A stretch of DNA of 64,000 nt from Brevundimonas vesicularis (GCF_014204545.1 NZ_JACHLJ010000001.1:310001-374000); one strand, 5' to 3'. Positions 35,932-45,219 are shown, numbered from the stretch's first letter. Translations and numbers: made by a program. The notes: generated by a model from the letters alone, not told the origin.

Positions 35932-37161
35932 ATGAGCGGTCGCGTTTTGACAGGTCTGATGCGCTGGGGCGCGAAGGAGTGGGCGATGACCGCCCTGGCC
36001 TTCGTGGTCATCTGCATGGTCGGTCTGTCCGCAACGCGCGGTTTCGCCTGGGGCGCGCAGGGCGATGTGCTGGCGGTGCGCTTCGGCGCCGACGGCGATC
36101 GGACGCGCGTCGTCATCGATCTGGACAAGACGGCGCAGGGACGCGTCATCGACGCGGGCGGCGAAGGTCGGGTGGTCCTCGCCCTCAGCGGTGTTGCGCC
36201 GGGGCGCGGTCTGAACGGCGGCGGTTCGGGTTTGGTGCGCTCCTATGAGGTCACGTCGTCCGGCGGTTCGTCGCGGGTTCAGCTGGAACTGGCGCGCGGC
36301 AGCGAGATCGAACGACGCTTCCTGCTGCCCCCCGGCGACGGTGTCAGCCATTATCGTTATGTTGTGGACTTGAAGGCGACGGGAGCCGCCGCGCGCGCCT
36401 CGACCACGCCGGCCCCGCGCGCCAGCACGCCGCCGCGTCGCGCCGAACGCCCCCTGATCGTCATCGACGCCGGCCATGGCGGCAATGATCCAGGCGCCAG
36501 CGGCGCGAGCGCCCAGGAAAAGCAGGTTACCTTGGCCGCCGCCCTGGCTTTGAAGGCCGAGCTTGAGAAGAACGGCCGTTATCGCGTGCGCCTGACCCGG
36601 ACCGACGACCGCTACGTCGACCTCTATCGCCGCGTCTCCACCGCGCGTCAGGCCGACGCCGACCTGTTCATTTCCTTGCACGCCGACGCCGGCGCCGATC
36701 CGGCGCTGCGCGGGGCCAGCGTCTATACCCTGTCGGAGCAGGGCGCCGGACGGGCCGTGCGCGAGTTCACGCGCGGCGACAACTGGCATCGCGAGCTGCA
36801 TCTGCCGGGCCGCGATCCGTCGGTGGATCGCATCCTACTCGACATGACCCAGCGCGCGACCCAGAACCGCTCGGCCCAGTTCGCGCGCGTCCTGCTGACC
36901 CATCTTGAAGGTTCGGATCATCCTCTCTTGCGCCGCAGCCATCGCGATGCGGGTCTGGCTGTGCTCCTGGCGCCCGACGTGCCGGCCGTGCTGCTGGAAA
37001 TGGGCTTCATCACCAATCCTGAGGACGAGCGGCTTTTGACCGATGAGCGCGCGCGCCGTCGCCTGATGAAGTCGGTGGCGGACGGCATCGATCGCTATTT
37101 CCGCGAGCCTACGAGCCCGATGATGGCCGCCGCGAACAGCCAAGCGGCCGGTCAGCCCTGA
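35932..37161 (+). CDS. N-acetylmuramoyl-L-alanine amidase (AmiC-like)
   Basis: A periplasmic zinc hydrolase that cleaves the peptide stem from N-acetylmuramic acid during cell separation. The 409-aa protein has a hydrophobic N-terminus (AMTALAFVVICMVGLSAT), an AMIN-type beta domain (about 42-150) and an Amidase_3 domain (about 178-395). Zinc-ligand motifs are IDAGHGGND, then a downstream Glu in QEKQ, SLHADAG, and catalytic LLEMGFITNPED. A better ribosome-binding site (AAGGAG) precedes the in-frame ATG at 35986, which would remove 18 residues with the positive charges. rne-amiC adjacency is known in Caulobacter; the usual downstream mrcA is missing here. Confidence 0.93.
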   Translation: MSGRVLTGLMRWGAKEWAMTALAFVVICMVGLSATRGFAWGAQGDVLAVRFGADGDRTRVVIDLDKTAQGRVIDAGGEGRVVLALSGVAPGRGLNGGGSGLVRSYEVTSSGGSSRVQLELARGSEIERRFLLPPGDGVSHYRYVVDLKATGAAARASTTPAPRASTPPRRAERPLIVIDAGHGGNDPGASGASAQEKQVTLAAALALKAELEKNGRYRVRLTRTDDRYVDLYRRVSTARQADADLFISLHADAGADPALRGASVYTLSEQGAGRAVREFTRGDNWHRELHLPGRDPSVDRILLDMTQRATQNRSAQFARVLLTHLEGSDHPLLRRSHRDAGLAVLLAPDVPAVLLEMGFITNPEDERLLTDERARRRLMKSVADGIDRYFREPTSPMMAAANSQAAGQP

Positions 37162-37200
37162 TCCGGCGCAACCAAGCCGGCCGTCGCCGGTTTCGGCACC

Positions 37201-37878
37201 ATGAAAAAAGCGATTGTCACGGGCGGATCAGGCCTGATCGGAACGGGCGTTTGTGACGCCTTGCTGGCCAACGGATGGGAGGTCGCCTCTTTCGACCTGA
37301 AACCGGGCGAGGGCGAGGCGCGCCATATCGACTGCGATCTGGGAGACGAGGGCTCGGTCAAAGAGGCGTTCGAGACGTTGGGCTGGTCGTCGCTGGACCT
37401 GCTGGTCAACAACGGGGGCAACGCCGATCCGGTGAACGGCCCGCTGGCTGAGCTGTCGCTGGCCGACTGGCGCAAGACTGTCGACAGCCATCTGACCGGC
37501 GCCTTTTTGATGAGCCGCGCCGCAATACCGATGCTGAACGAGGGCGGCGCCATCGTGAACATGATCTCGACGCGCGCCTTCATGTCAGAGCCGCACACCG
37601 AGGCCTATGCGGCGTCCAAGGGCGCGCTGTTCGCCCTGACCCACGCCCTGGCGATCAGCGAAGGTCCTCGAATCCGCGTCAACGCCATTGCGCCCGGCTG
37701 GATTTCGGACGGCAAGAATCTGCGTCCTGTCGATCACGAACAGCATCCGGTCGGCCGCGTCGGCCGCGCCGAGGATATCGCCGGGGCCGTGCTCTACCTC
37801 GCCGAGGCGGGCTTCGTCACGGGCCAGGTGCTGACCGTGGACGGCGGTATGACGCGCAAGATGATCTACGCCGACTAG
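37201..37878 (+). CDS. Short-chain dehydrogenase/reductase
   Basis: A 225-aa classical SDR, using NAD(P)H on an unknown alcohol or ketone. Cofactor motif TGGSGLIGTG (7-16), NNGG (70-73), catalytic Ser123 (MISTRAF), Tyr136 and Lys140 in AYAASK, and the terminal TVDGGMTRKM are all in place. The cofactor motif has Gly-Leu-Ile-Gly in place of the common G-I-G. It starts 39 bases after the amidase gene on the same strand, possibly co-transcribed. Substrate not predictable. Confidence 0.93.
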   Translation: MKKAIVTGGSGLIGTGVCDALLANGWEVASFDLKPGEGEARHIDCDLGDEGSVKEAFETLGWSSLDLLVNNGGNADPVNGPLAELSLADWRKTVDSHLTGAFLMSRAAIPMLNEGGAIVNMISTRAFMSEPHTEAYAASKGALFALTHALAISEGPRIRVNAIAPGWISDGKNLRPVDHEQHPVGRVGRAEDIAGAVLYLAEAGFVTGQVLTVDGGMTRKMIYAD

Positions 37879-37882
37879 GCCG

Positions 37883-38551
37883 TCAGGCCAGACCGGCCTT
37901 CTTCAGCGTCTTCCAGGCCTTGATCACACGTTGCAGCTTAGCCTCGGCGCTGCGGTCGCCACTGTTAGTGTCGGGGTGAAACCGCTTCAGCAGCTCATGA
38001 TACTGAGCCTTGATCTTCGCCTTGTCCGCGCCGGGGTCCAGATCGAGGTCGGCGAGGGCGGCGCGTTCCAGCTTGCCGATGCGGCGGTCCTCGGTCGCCG
38101 ATTGCGGCGCCTGATCACCCTTGCGCCCGAACAGGCCGAAGCTGTCGCGCCATGAGCCGGCGCCGGTGGTGTTCGAAGTGCCCATCTTGGCGGCGAAGGC
38201 GGCGGCTTCGCGCGTGAACTTGCCGGCCTGCATCTCCCAGGTCGGGCGCCCGCCGGTCATGGCCTCGTTTTCCTGGGCGGCGCGGATCTGGCCTTCGCTC
38301 ATGCCTGCGTAGAAGTTCCAGCCCTTATTGTATTCGCCGGCGTGCGGCTGGCAGAATTCGTAGAAGTCATTCAGCCGCTCGCGCGACTTGGGCGCCTTGG
38401 CGGCGGCGGCCCGACGGCAGTCGGGCCACTGGCACGGCTTTTCGCCCGGCTTGAGGTGAAGGACGTCGGCCTTCGCCGCCTCTTCCTCGGGCTTGGGCGG
38501 CTTCACCCGAATGTCGGTGAAGCGCGGCTTGTATTGAAAGGAGGCGGACAT
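37883..38551 (-). CDS. J-domain protein
   Basis: A 222-aa protein with a C-terminal J domain (about 160-222): LADLDLDPGADKAKIKAQYHELLKRFHPDTNSGDRSAEAKLQRVIKAWKTL, with the HPD tripeptide needed to stimulate DnaK. The N-terminal part has Cys-containing CQWPDCRRAA and FCQPHAGEYNKGWNFYAG, a conserved module of this alphaproteobacterial J-protein family that may bind a metal or client. The start MSASFQYKPRF at 38551 is selected because the upstream in-frame stretch lies opposite bolA and is not coding. Divergent from bolA (45 bases between starts). Confidence 0.88.
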   Translation of the reverse strand: MSASFQYKPRFTDIRVKPPKPEEEAAKADVLHLKPGEKPCQWPDCRRAAAAKAPKSRERLNDFYEFCQPHAGEYNKGWNFYAGMSEGQIRAAQENEAMTGGRPTWEMQAGKFTREAAAFAAKMGTSNTTGAGSWRDSFGLFGRKGDQAPQSATEDRRIGKLERAALADLDLDPGADKAKIKAQYHELLKRFHPDTNSGDRSAEAKLQRVIKAWKTLKKAGLA

Positions 38552-38596
38552 CAGCCGAAGTGTAAGCCCGATTGGGACAGCATCAAGGAATCGATC

Positions 38597-38893
38597 ATGT
38601 CTGAAGGCCCGGTGGCGACGATTATTCGTGCAAAACTGACGGCAGGGCTGTCGCCCGAGCGTCTGGAGGTCGAAGACGACAGCTGGCGCCACGCCGGACA
38701 TCATCATGAAGGCGGAATGGACGCCAAGCCTGGCGGCGAAAGCCATTTCAATCTGGTGATCGTGTCCGCCGCTTTCCAGGGGCAATCGCGGCTGGCGCGA
38801 CAGCGCGCGGTGAACGCCCTGTTGAAGGACGAAATGGCCGGACCGGTCCACGCCCTTTCGATCAAGGCCCTGACGCCTGAGGAGGCGAAATAG
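38597..38893 (+). CDS. bolA: BolA-family protein
   Basis: A 98-aa BolA/IbaG-type protein, a partner of monothiol glutaredoxins in iron-sulfur trafficking and sometimes a DNA-binding regulator. It shows IIRAKLTAGLSPERLEVEDDSWRHAGH and GESHFNLVIVSAAFQGQSRLARQRAVNALL, the conserved core with the invariant His. AAGGAATCGATC precedes the ATG. Divergent from the J-domain gene, a neighbourhood shared by many alphaproteobacteria. Confidence 0.96.
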   Translation: MSEGPVATIIRAKLTAGLSPERLEVEDDSWRHAGHHHEGGMDAKPGGESHFNLVIVSAAFQGQSRLARQRAVNALLKDEMAGPVHALSIKALTPEEAK

Positions 38894-38940
38894 CCGAAAG
38901 AACTGCGTTCACATCGTCTTAGAACCTTCGTCTTAGCGTC

Positions 38941-40791
38941 ATGCGACCAAACAGAACGTGGGGATCTGGGCTTATGGTGGAATCAGACGGCGTCGCGAAG
39001 GCGCTCGAAGGCGAACAACGCGCCGGAGACGCGGCTCAGGCGCTGACGGCCATCCTGCAGACGCAGTATCTCCGCTACATGATCATCGCTTCATGGGGGG
39101 TAGGCCTTCTGGGGACGGTCGGTCTTTTGCCGGCGCTGCTGTGGTTCGGGGGCACGCTGGCGGCCGGATCGCTGCGGGGAACTGTCGAACATCGTCTAAG
39201 CCACCGTGTCGGCACCAACTGGGGCGTGATCTTCCCGATCGTGGCCACGGTGACGACTGGCGCCTGGGCCATTGCGCCTCTGATGGCCTGGTTCTCGCCC
39301 GCCGAGTTCGGACGCCCCCTGGCGCTCGCCCTGCTGATTTCCGGCTATGTTCTGGTCTTCGCCCAGCTTCGCAGCTCGCCGCGTCAGGCCCTGATCATCT
39401 CTTCGCCCTATGGCGCGGCGGCCACCATCATTCTCTTCAGCCTGTGGGGCACCAACGCCTTCTGGTCGATGCTGGCGGTCCTGCCGTTCACGGCGGCGGG
39501 TCTTTTTGTGCTCGTGACCATGACCCTGCTGCGCGAAGACCGCATCCGGGCCTTCCAGTCGCACCAGGCGCATCTGATCGAGGAGCTGGAAGCGGCCCGC
39601 GACAGAGCCAATGCCGCCAATGACGCGAAGTCGAACTTCCTGGGCGTGATCTCGCACGAGCTGCGCACCCCGATGAACGGCGTGCTGGGCGCGGCGCAAC
39701 TGCTCAGCGCGACGCGACTGGAGACGACGCAGCGCGAATATCTTTCGATCATCCGCAACTCCGGCGACAATCTGTTGTCGCTGCTGAACGACATCCTCGA
39801 CATGACCAAGATCGAGGCCGGCAAGATGAACTTCGAGGTCGTCGACATCGTCATCGACGGTTTGAACAAGCGCATCACCGGCCCCTTCGAGGCACAGGCC
39901 GAAGCCAAGGGCCTGACGTTCGTCACGACCGTGGAAGGCGATATCCCGACGGTGGTGCGCGGCGATCCGCTGCGCGTCTGCCAGGTGGTGCAGAACCTGC
40001 TGTCCAATGCGGTCAAGTTCACCGAGGCCGGCGAGATTCACTATCTCGTGCGCGGGCACCGCGTGTCGGATCAGCGCGTGCGGTTCGAGTTTGTCGTCCA
40101 GGATAGCGGCGCAGGCATTGCGGCGGCAGATCTGGAGCGGCTGTTCATGCCCTTCACCCAGGTCGATACCTCGTCGACGCGGCGCTTCGGCGGCACGGGT
40201 CTGGGTCTGACTATCGCGCGACGCATGGCCAACATCATGGGCGGCGACATCACCGTGACGTCCAAGCTCGCCGAGGGCTCATGCTTCACCCTGGAAATCG
40301 AGGCTGAGGTCGTGGAATGGGCCAAGCCCGTGGCGGCGGCCGAGGTTCATGCCGAGATCGAAGGCGGCGAATCGCTGCGCGTCTTGGTGGTCGAGGATCA
40401 CCCGGTGAACCGCATGATCCTGGAGGCCTGGATGAGCTCGGCCAGCCACGTCACTTCGACGGCCGAGAACGGCCAGGTCGCGGTCGATATCGCCAAGGAC
40501 CAGCCGTTCGACCTGATCATCATGGATGTGAACATGCCGGTTATGGACGGACTGACCGCGACCCGCATGATCCGCGAGGGCGGCCAGAACGCCGGCACCC
40601 CCATCGTGGTCCTGTCCGCCTCGGCGCGTCATGAGGATCACGAAGCCGGTCTTCAGGCCGGCGCCGACGCCTATCTGAACAAGCCGATCGATTTCGGCGC
40701 CCTGGCAGCCCTGATGGGTCGCGTCAGCGGCGGTCGCGATGCGGTCGCGCAGATGGCGCTTCAGTCGTCTGAGGCCTCCGTCGCCGCCTGA
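38941..40791 (+). CDS. Membrane hybrid histidine kinase
   Basis: A 616-aa sensor kinase with its own receiver. The N-terminal membrane part (about 45-196) has five or six hydrophobic helices and no periplasmic domain of size. A coiled coil (204-228) leads to HisKA with phospho-accepting His239 (VISHELRTPMNG), the HATPase_c domain (N box QNLLSNAVKF, G1 DSGAGI, G2 GGTGLGLTIA) and a C-terminal receiver (about 479-600) with phospho-acceptor Asp529 in LIIMDVNMPVMDG. An alternative ATG is at 38974. No dedicated response regulator is adjacent, so it probably feeds a phosphorelay elsewhere. The signal is unknown; the membrane domain is not one I recognise. Confidence 0.94.
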   Translation: MRPNRTWGSGLMVESDGVAKALEGEQRAGDAAQALTAILQTQYLRYMIIASWGVGLLGTVGLLPALLWFGGTLAAGSLRGTVEHRLSHRVGTNWGVIFPIVATVTTGAWAIAPLMAWFSPAEFGRPLALALLISGYVLVFAQLRSSPRQALIISSPYGAAATIILFSLWGTNAFWSMLAVLPFTAAGLFVLVTMTLLREDRIRAFQSHQAHLIEELEAARDRANAANDAKSNFLGVISHELRTPMNGVLGAAQLLSATRLETTQREYLSIIRNSGDNLLSLLNDILDMTKIEAGKMNFEVVDIVIDGLNKRITGPFEAQAEAKGLTFVTTVEGDIPTVVRGDPLRVCQVVQNLLSNAVKFTEAGEIHYLVRGHRVSDQRVRFEFVVQDSGAGIAAADLERLFMPFTQVDTSSTRRFGGTGLGLTIARRMANIMGGDITVTSKLAEGSCFTLEIEAEVVEWAKPVAAAEVHAEIEGGESLRVLVVEDHPVNRMILEAWMSSASHVTSTAENGQVAVDIAKDQPFDLIIMDVNMPVMDGLTATRMIREGGQNAGTPIVVLSASARHEDHEAGLQAGADAYLNKPIDFGALAALMGRVSGGRDAVAQMALQSSEASVAA

Positions 40792-40915
40792 TTGCGGCGA
40801 TCCTGTGTTCCAGACATGAACCTGGGCCGATGACGCCGGTTCAGGTGCGCCTCAGTCGCCGTGCGCCATAACTGCACCCAAGCCGACGTTCTTCGGCGCA
40901 GATGGAGACACGATC

Positions 40916-41410
40916 ATGAAAAAGATCCTGACCACCGCAATCGCTTCGGTCATGGCCGCCGGCGCGCTGGGCGCTGCGGGCGCAGCCTCGGCTCAGCCCG
41001 TACCGCCCCACGGTCCGCATGGTCCCGCCGCACGTCACGGTCCGGGTCCTGACCACTACGATCGTCGGGACTATCGCCAGGATCGCCGCGATTACCGCCG
41101 CGAGCAGCGTGAGGATCGTCGCGACTATCGCCAGCAGCAACGCGCCTATGAACGCTGGCAGCGTGCGGAACGTCGTTACAACGCTCCGCGCTATGTTGCG
41201 CCGCGCGGCTATGCGGTGCGGACCTGGAGCTATGGTCAGCGGATGCCGTCCTACTACCGCACCAACGCCTACGTAGTGAACGACTATAACCGCTATGGTC
41301 TGCGCGCGCCGCCCCGTGGCTACCAATACGTCCGCAGCGGCAATGACGTGGTGCTCGCCGCCGTCGCGGGCGGCCTGATCACCGCCGTGATCGCCGGCCT
41401 GTTCAACTGA
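40916..41410 (+). CDS. RcnB-like periplasmic protein
   Basis: A 164-aa exported protein. Signal peptide MKKILTTAIASVMAAGALGAAGAASA, then a His/Pro-rich start (PHGPHGPAARHGPGPDH), a charged Arg/Asp/Tyr/Gln repeat region (about 48-85) built from RDYRQDR, RDYRREQ, EDRRDYRQQQ, and the RcnB-type C-terminal part (YNRYGLRAPPRGYQYVRSGNDVVLAAVAGGLITAVI), which ends in a hydrophobic segment. RcnB in E. coli is a periplasmic factor in nickel/cobalt homeostasis; metal function here is possible but not shown. GGAGAC precedes the ATG; a terminator follows. Confidence 0.85.
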   Translation: MKKILTTAIASVMAAGALGAAGAASAQPVPPHGPHGPAARHGPGPDHYDRRDYRQDRRDYRREQREDRRDYRQQQRAYERWQRAERRYNAPRYVAPRGYAVRTWSYGQRMPSYYRTNAYVVNDYNRYGLRAPPRGYQYVRSGNDVVLAAVAGGLITAVIAGLFN

Positions 41411-41430
41411 TCCGTCAAGGATTTGAGATG

Positions 41431-41461
41431 CGCCCCGGAGGGAAACCTCCGGGGCGTTTTT
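41431..41461 (+). terminator. Rho-independent terminator after the RcnB-like gene
   Basis: An 11-bp perfect stem, CGCCCCGGAGG (41431-41441) with CCTCCGGGGCG (41446-41456), GAAA loop and TTTTT. Confidence 0.94.
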
Positions 41462-41502
41462 CGTTCTGATGAAGACGGCGACGCTTCCGACGCCCAAGAT
41501 GG

Positions 41503-43197
41503 ATGACGATGCGCGCCTTCGCCGAGCTACTGGACCGCCTGTCTTTGACGGCTTCGCGCAATGCGAAGCTGGTGCTGGTGCGCGACTATCTGAGGGCGAC
41601 GCCGGATCCGGACCGGGGATGGGCGCTGGCGGCCCTGACCGGCGACCTCACGTTCGACGCGGCCAAGCCGGCCATGATCCGAAAGGCGGTCGAGGGCCGG
41701 GTCGACAGCGTACTGTTCGGCTGGTCCTACGACTATGTGGGCGATCTGGCGGAGACGGTGGCCCTGATCTGGCCCGTGACGCCTGATCATCGGCCGAACC
41801 GCGAGCCCGAGTTGGCCGAGGTCGTGGAGACGCTGAGGACGGCGACGCGGACCGAGGTGCGCGGCCTTCTGGAAGGCTGGCTGGATGCGTTGGAGCCGAA
41901 AGGGCGCTGGGCGCTGCTGAAGCTGATGACCGGGGCCTTGCGCGTGGGTCTGTCGGCGAGGCTGGCCAAGACGGCGGCGGCGATGATGAGGCCGGACGCC
42001 GTGATGGCGCCGCCTTCGCCGGACGGGGACGAGGCGCAGATGACGCTGGAGGCGCTCGACGCCTCGGCCATCGAGGAGGTGTGGCATGCGGTCGAGCCGC
42101 CCTACGCCGACCTGTTCGCCTGGCTGGAGGGCAGGGCGGAGCGGCCCAGCCCGGATGCGCCCGGCCGATTCCGACCCGTCATGCTGGCCGTCGCCATCGA
42201 TGAGGCCGTGGACCTGCCCAAACTTTCGCCGGCCGACTATGCGGCCGAGTGGAAGTGGGACGGCATCCGAGTTCAGGCGGTCCTGGAAGGCGAGGTCCGC
42301 AAACTTTATTCGCGCACGGGCGACGAGATTTCGGCCGCCTTTCCCGATGTGATGGAGGCTTTGGCGTTTGAAGGCGCGATCGACGGCGAGCTGATCGTCT
42401 GGCGCGACGGGGCGGTGGCGCCGTTCGGCGACTTGCAGCAGCGGCTGAACCGCAAGTCTGTGGACGCCAAGGCGATGCAGGCCTTTCCGGCGGCGGTCGT
42501 CGCCTATGACCTGCTGGCCCAGGATGGCGAGGATTTGCGCGGCCTGCCGCTGCGCGAGCGCCGGTCGCACTTAGAGACCTTGGTCAATGGTCATACCGGC
42601 GAGCGACTGCACCTGTCGCCGGTGGTCGATTACGCCGATTGGGATCAGCTGGCGCGTTTGCGGGCCAATCCGCCGGTCGGCGCGGCGGCCGAGGGGCTGA
42701 TGCTGAAACGCTGGGACAGCCCCTATCTGGCGGGGCGACCCAAGGGACCGTGGTTCAAATGGAAGCGCGACCCGCACGTCATCGACGCCGTCCTGATGTA
42801 CGCCCAACGCGGGCACGGCAAACGCTCCAGCTTCTATTCCGACTACACCTTCGGCGTCTGGACGCCGGAAGGGGCGCTGACGCCGGTGGGCAAGGCCTAT
42901 TTCGGCTTCACCGACGAGGAGTTGAAACAGCTCGACAAGTTCGTGCGCGATCACACCATCGACCGGTTCGGGCCGGTCCGATCGGTGCGGGCCGAGCGGG
43001 ACTTCGGCCTGGTGTTGGAGATCGCATTCGAGGGGCTGAACCGTTCTACCCGACACAAGTCGGGCGTGGCCATGCGTTTTCCGCGCGTCAGCCGCATTCG
43101 CTGGGACAAGCCGGCGCGAGAGGCCAACACCATCGACGATGTGATGGACCTGCTGGACGCCATCGAAAGCGGCGGCGGACGGATCGCAAAGGCCTGA
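41503..43197 (+). CDS. ATP-dependent DNA ligase
   Basis: A 564-aa ligase of the type annotated in alphaproteobacteria as the cisplatin-damage-response ATP-dependent ligase. An N-terminal helical DNA-binding domain (about 1-200) is followed by the nucleotidyltransferase domain with adenylated Lys251 in motif EWKWDGIR, GELIVWRDG, and the OB domain ending LNRSTRHKSGVAMRFPRVSRIRWDKP. All core motifs look intact. The usual companion exonuclease and Lhr-like helicase genes are not adjacent. It supplements the essential NAD-dependent ligase in damage repair. The start ATG at 41503 lacks a strong ribosome-binding site; MRAF two codons later is possible. Confidence 0.94.
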   Translation: MTMRAFAELLDRLSLTASRNAKLVLVRDYLRATPDPDRGWALAALTGDLTFDAAKPAMIRKAVEGRVDSVLFGWSYDYVGDLAETVALIWPVTPDHRPNREPELAEVVETLRTATRTEVRGLLEGWLDALEPKGRWALLKLMTGALRVGLSARLAKTAAAMMRPDAVMAPPSPDGDEAQMTLEALDASAIEEVWHAVEPPYADLFAWLEGRAERPSPDAPGRFRPVMLAVAIDEAVDLPKLSPADYAAEWKWDGIRVQAVLEGEVRKLYSRTGDEISAAFPDVMEALAFEGAIDGELIVWRDGAVAPFGDLQQRLNRKSVDAKAMQAFPAAVVAYDLLAQDGEDLRGLPLRERRSHLETLVNGHTGERLHLSPVVDYADWDQLARLRANPPVGAAAEGLMLKRWDSPYLAGRPKGPWFKWKRDPHVIDAVLMYAQRGHGKRSSFYSDYTFGVWTPEGALTPVGKAYFGFTDEELKQLDKFVRDHTIDRFGPVRSVRAERDFGLVLEIAFEGLNRSTRHKSGVAMRFPRVSRIRWDKPAREANTIDDVMDLLDAIESGGGRIAKA

Positions 43198-43249
43198 AAT
43201 CGGGCTTTCGGGGGTTCCAATCGTCGCGTCAGGCGTTAGACCCGACCTC

Positions 43250-44203
43250 ATGTCTCTGCCTATTTCCAACGAAGTCGCCGACGCGGTGGCCGCGGGCCGT
43301 AAGGCCGTTTCGATCGACTCAGCCGTGATCGCCAAGCTGACCGACATAGCGGGTGATTTCGCGATCAACTTGACGATCGCCATCCTGATCTTCGTCCTCA
43401 CCGTCTTTGCGGCGAAATGGGCGGCGCGCGGGGCGCGCAACACCCTTTCGCGGGTCAGGGGCTTCCGCCACGATCCCACGGTCCTGAGCTTTGCGGTCCA
43501 GGTGGTGCGGGTGGTGGTCTTCATCATCGGCATGATCGCCGTGCTCCAGCGCCTGGGCGTTCAGACGACCTCGATCATCGCCGTGCTAGGCGCGGCGTCA
43601 CTGGCGGTGGGTCTGGCGTTGCAGGGCACGTTGTCGAACGTGGCGTCGGGGATCATGCTGCTGGTGCTGCGGCCCTACCGCGTCGGCGACGTGGTCGATG
43701 TCGGCGGGATGAGCGGCACGGTGCAGCGACTGGACCTGTTTACGACCCAACTGTCCAACGCCAACAACCACAAGATCGTCATTCCTAACTCCAAGGTCCT
43801 GAGCGATCCGCTGACCAATCTGACCGGCCAGCAGACGCGTCGGATCGAGATCAACTTCACGGTCGGCTATGGCGACGATCTGAACCAGGCGCGCTGCGTG
43901 CTGGCGGATATGGCCGCCGCGCACGACAAGGTCCTGCATGATCCTCATCCTTGGACCGGCGTGACGGGCCTACTGGACAGCTCGGTGCAGGTGACGCTGC
44001 ACGCCTGGGTCAATGTCGGCGACTGGTGGCAGACACAGGCCGACCTGATGCAGGGCGGGAAGGAGGCGCTGGACGCCGCCGGAATCGAGATCCCGTTCCC
44101 GCATCAGGTCGCCGTGCCCTATGGCAACGAGGATGTGGTGCCGGTCGTGCGCGTCCGCACGGTCGATGACGATACGGCCGATCTAAAGGTTACGAACCGT
44201 TGA
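43250..44203 (+). CDS. MscS-family mechanosensitive channel
   Basis: A 317-aa inner-membrane channel that opens under membrane tension to release solutes on hypo-osmotic shock. Hydrophobic segments are at about 42-62 and 86-106, and the pore-lining TM3 is rich in Gly/Ala (SIIAVLGAASLAVGLALQGTLSNVASGIMLLV). The cytoplasmic beta domain has PYRVGDVVDVGGMSGTVQRLDLFTT and IVIPNSKVLSDPLTN, the family signature. Length is close to E. coli MscS (286 aa) with a longer N-terminus. The TGA overlaps the next gene's ATG by one base. Confidence 0.96.
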   Translation: MSLPISNEVADAVAAGRKAVSIDSAVIAKLTDIAGDFAINLTIAILIFVLTVFAAKWAARGARNTLSRVRGFRHDPTVLSFAVQVVRVVVFIIGMIAVLQRLGVQTTSIIAVLGAASLAVGLALQGTLSNVASGIMLLVLRPYRVGDVVDVGGMSGTVQRLDLFTTQLSNANNHKIVIPNSKVLSDPLTNLTGQQTRRIEINFTVGYGDDLNQARCVLADMAAAHDKVLHDPHPWTGVTGLLDSSVQVTLHAWVNVGDWWQTQADLMQGGKEALDAAGIEIPFPHQVAVPYGNEDVVPVVRVRTVDDDTADLKVTNR

Positions 44204-45219
44204 TGCGTTACGATTTCGGCTCCGACAACACCGCCGGCATGGCGCAGAGCGCCATCGAAGGCCTGGTGCGCGCCAACAAGGGATTCGCCCGCGCTTATGG
44301 CGCAGACGAGGTCACCGCCCGCGCCGCCGACCAGATTCGCCAGCGGCTGGATGCCGACGCCGAGGTGCGGTTCGTGTTCAGCGGTACGGCGGCCAACGCC
44401 ATCGCCCTGTCGATGCTGGCCCAACCCTATGAAGCGGTGCTGGCTCATCATGCGGCGCACATCTGCACCGATGAGACCGGCGCGCCCGGTTTCTTCGGTC
44501 ACGGCGTCGGCCTAATCGGCTTGCCGGGGTTCTCGGGCAAGATCGATCCATTGGCCTTGCAGGCGCAGTTGGGCGAACCCGAAGTCGGGCATCGTCAGCC
44601 GCCCGCCGCCCTGTCCCTGACACAGGCCACGGAATATGGCTCTGTCTATACCGAGGAAGAACTGCGCCACCTGATCGAACCGGCCAAGGCGCTGGGCTAC
44701 GGCGTTCACATGGATGGAGCGCGCCTGACCAATGCGGTCGCCGCCGGTTTCGACCTGAAAGACATTCCGCGCCTGGGCGTGGACGTGCTGGTGTTCGGTG
44801 GAGCCAAGGCGGGCGCCAACTGCGCCGAGGCGATCGTGCTGTTCGACAAAAGCCTGGCGCGGCGACTGGACAATCGGCTGAAGCAGGCGGGCCAGACGTC
44901 GTCCAAGACGCGTCTGTTGTCGGGTCCGATGCTCGGCTTGCTGGAAAGCGGCGATTGGGAATCGGGCGGCGCTCACGCCAATCTGATGGCGCAGCGACTG
45001 GCTACGGGCATCGCGGGGCGGTCGCCCTTCGTCCTGGCCCATCCGGTGGAGGCGAACGCCGTCTTCGTGCGGATGCCGCCAGAGGCGCATGCCCGCCTAA
45101 ATGAAATGGGCTGGGCCTGCTACGCCTTCGATGACGGTTCGGTGCGCTTCGTCTGTTCATGGGCGACGCAGGAAGCGGCCGTGGACGAGTTGATCGAGGC
45201 GGTCGCCGGTCTAGGCTGA
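44203..45219 (+). CDS. Low-specificity L-threonine aldolase
   Basis: A 338-aa PLP enzyme of the beta-eliminating lyase/aldolase fold that splits threonine or allo-threonine to glycine and acetaldehyde. It begins MRYDFGSDNTAGM; VRANKGFARAYGADEVTARAA is the usual N-terminal signature, and the PLP-Lys segment is VLVFGGAKAGANCAEAIV. Other active-site text includes MDGARLTNA. The ATG at 44203 overlaps the mscS stop codon, indicating coupling; the two functions are not obviously related. Confidence 0.93.
   Translation: MRYDFGSDNTAGMAQSAIEGLVRANKGFARAYGADEVTARAADQIRQRLDADAEVRFVFSGTAANAIALSMLAQPYEAVLAHHAAHICTDETGAPGFFGHGVGLIGLPGFSGKIDPLALQAQLGEPEVGHRQPPAALSLTQATEYGSVYTEEELRHLIEPAKALGYGVHMDGARLTNAVAAGFDLKDIPRLGVDVLVFGGAKAGANCAEAIVLFDKSLARRLDNRLKQAGQTSSKTRLLSGPMLGLLESGDWESGGAHANLMAQRLATGIAGRSPFVLAHPVEANAVFVRMPPEAHARLNEMGWACYAFDDGSVRFVCSWATQEAAVDELIEAVAGLG

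Noticed and set aside
41040..41170. Tandem DNA repeat or CRISPR-like array
   Set aside because: The repetition comes from the Arg/Asp/Tyr/Gln-rich coding region of the RcnB-like protein; repeat units and spacers are not regular.
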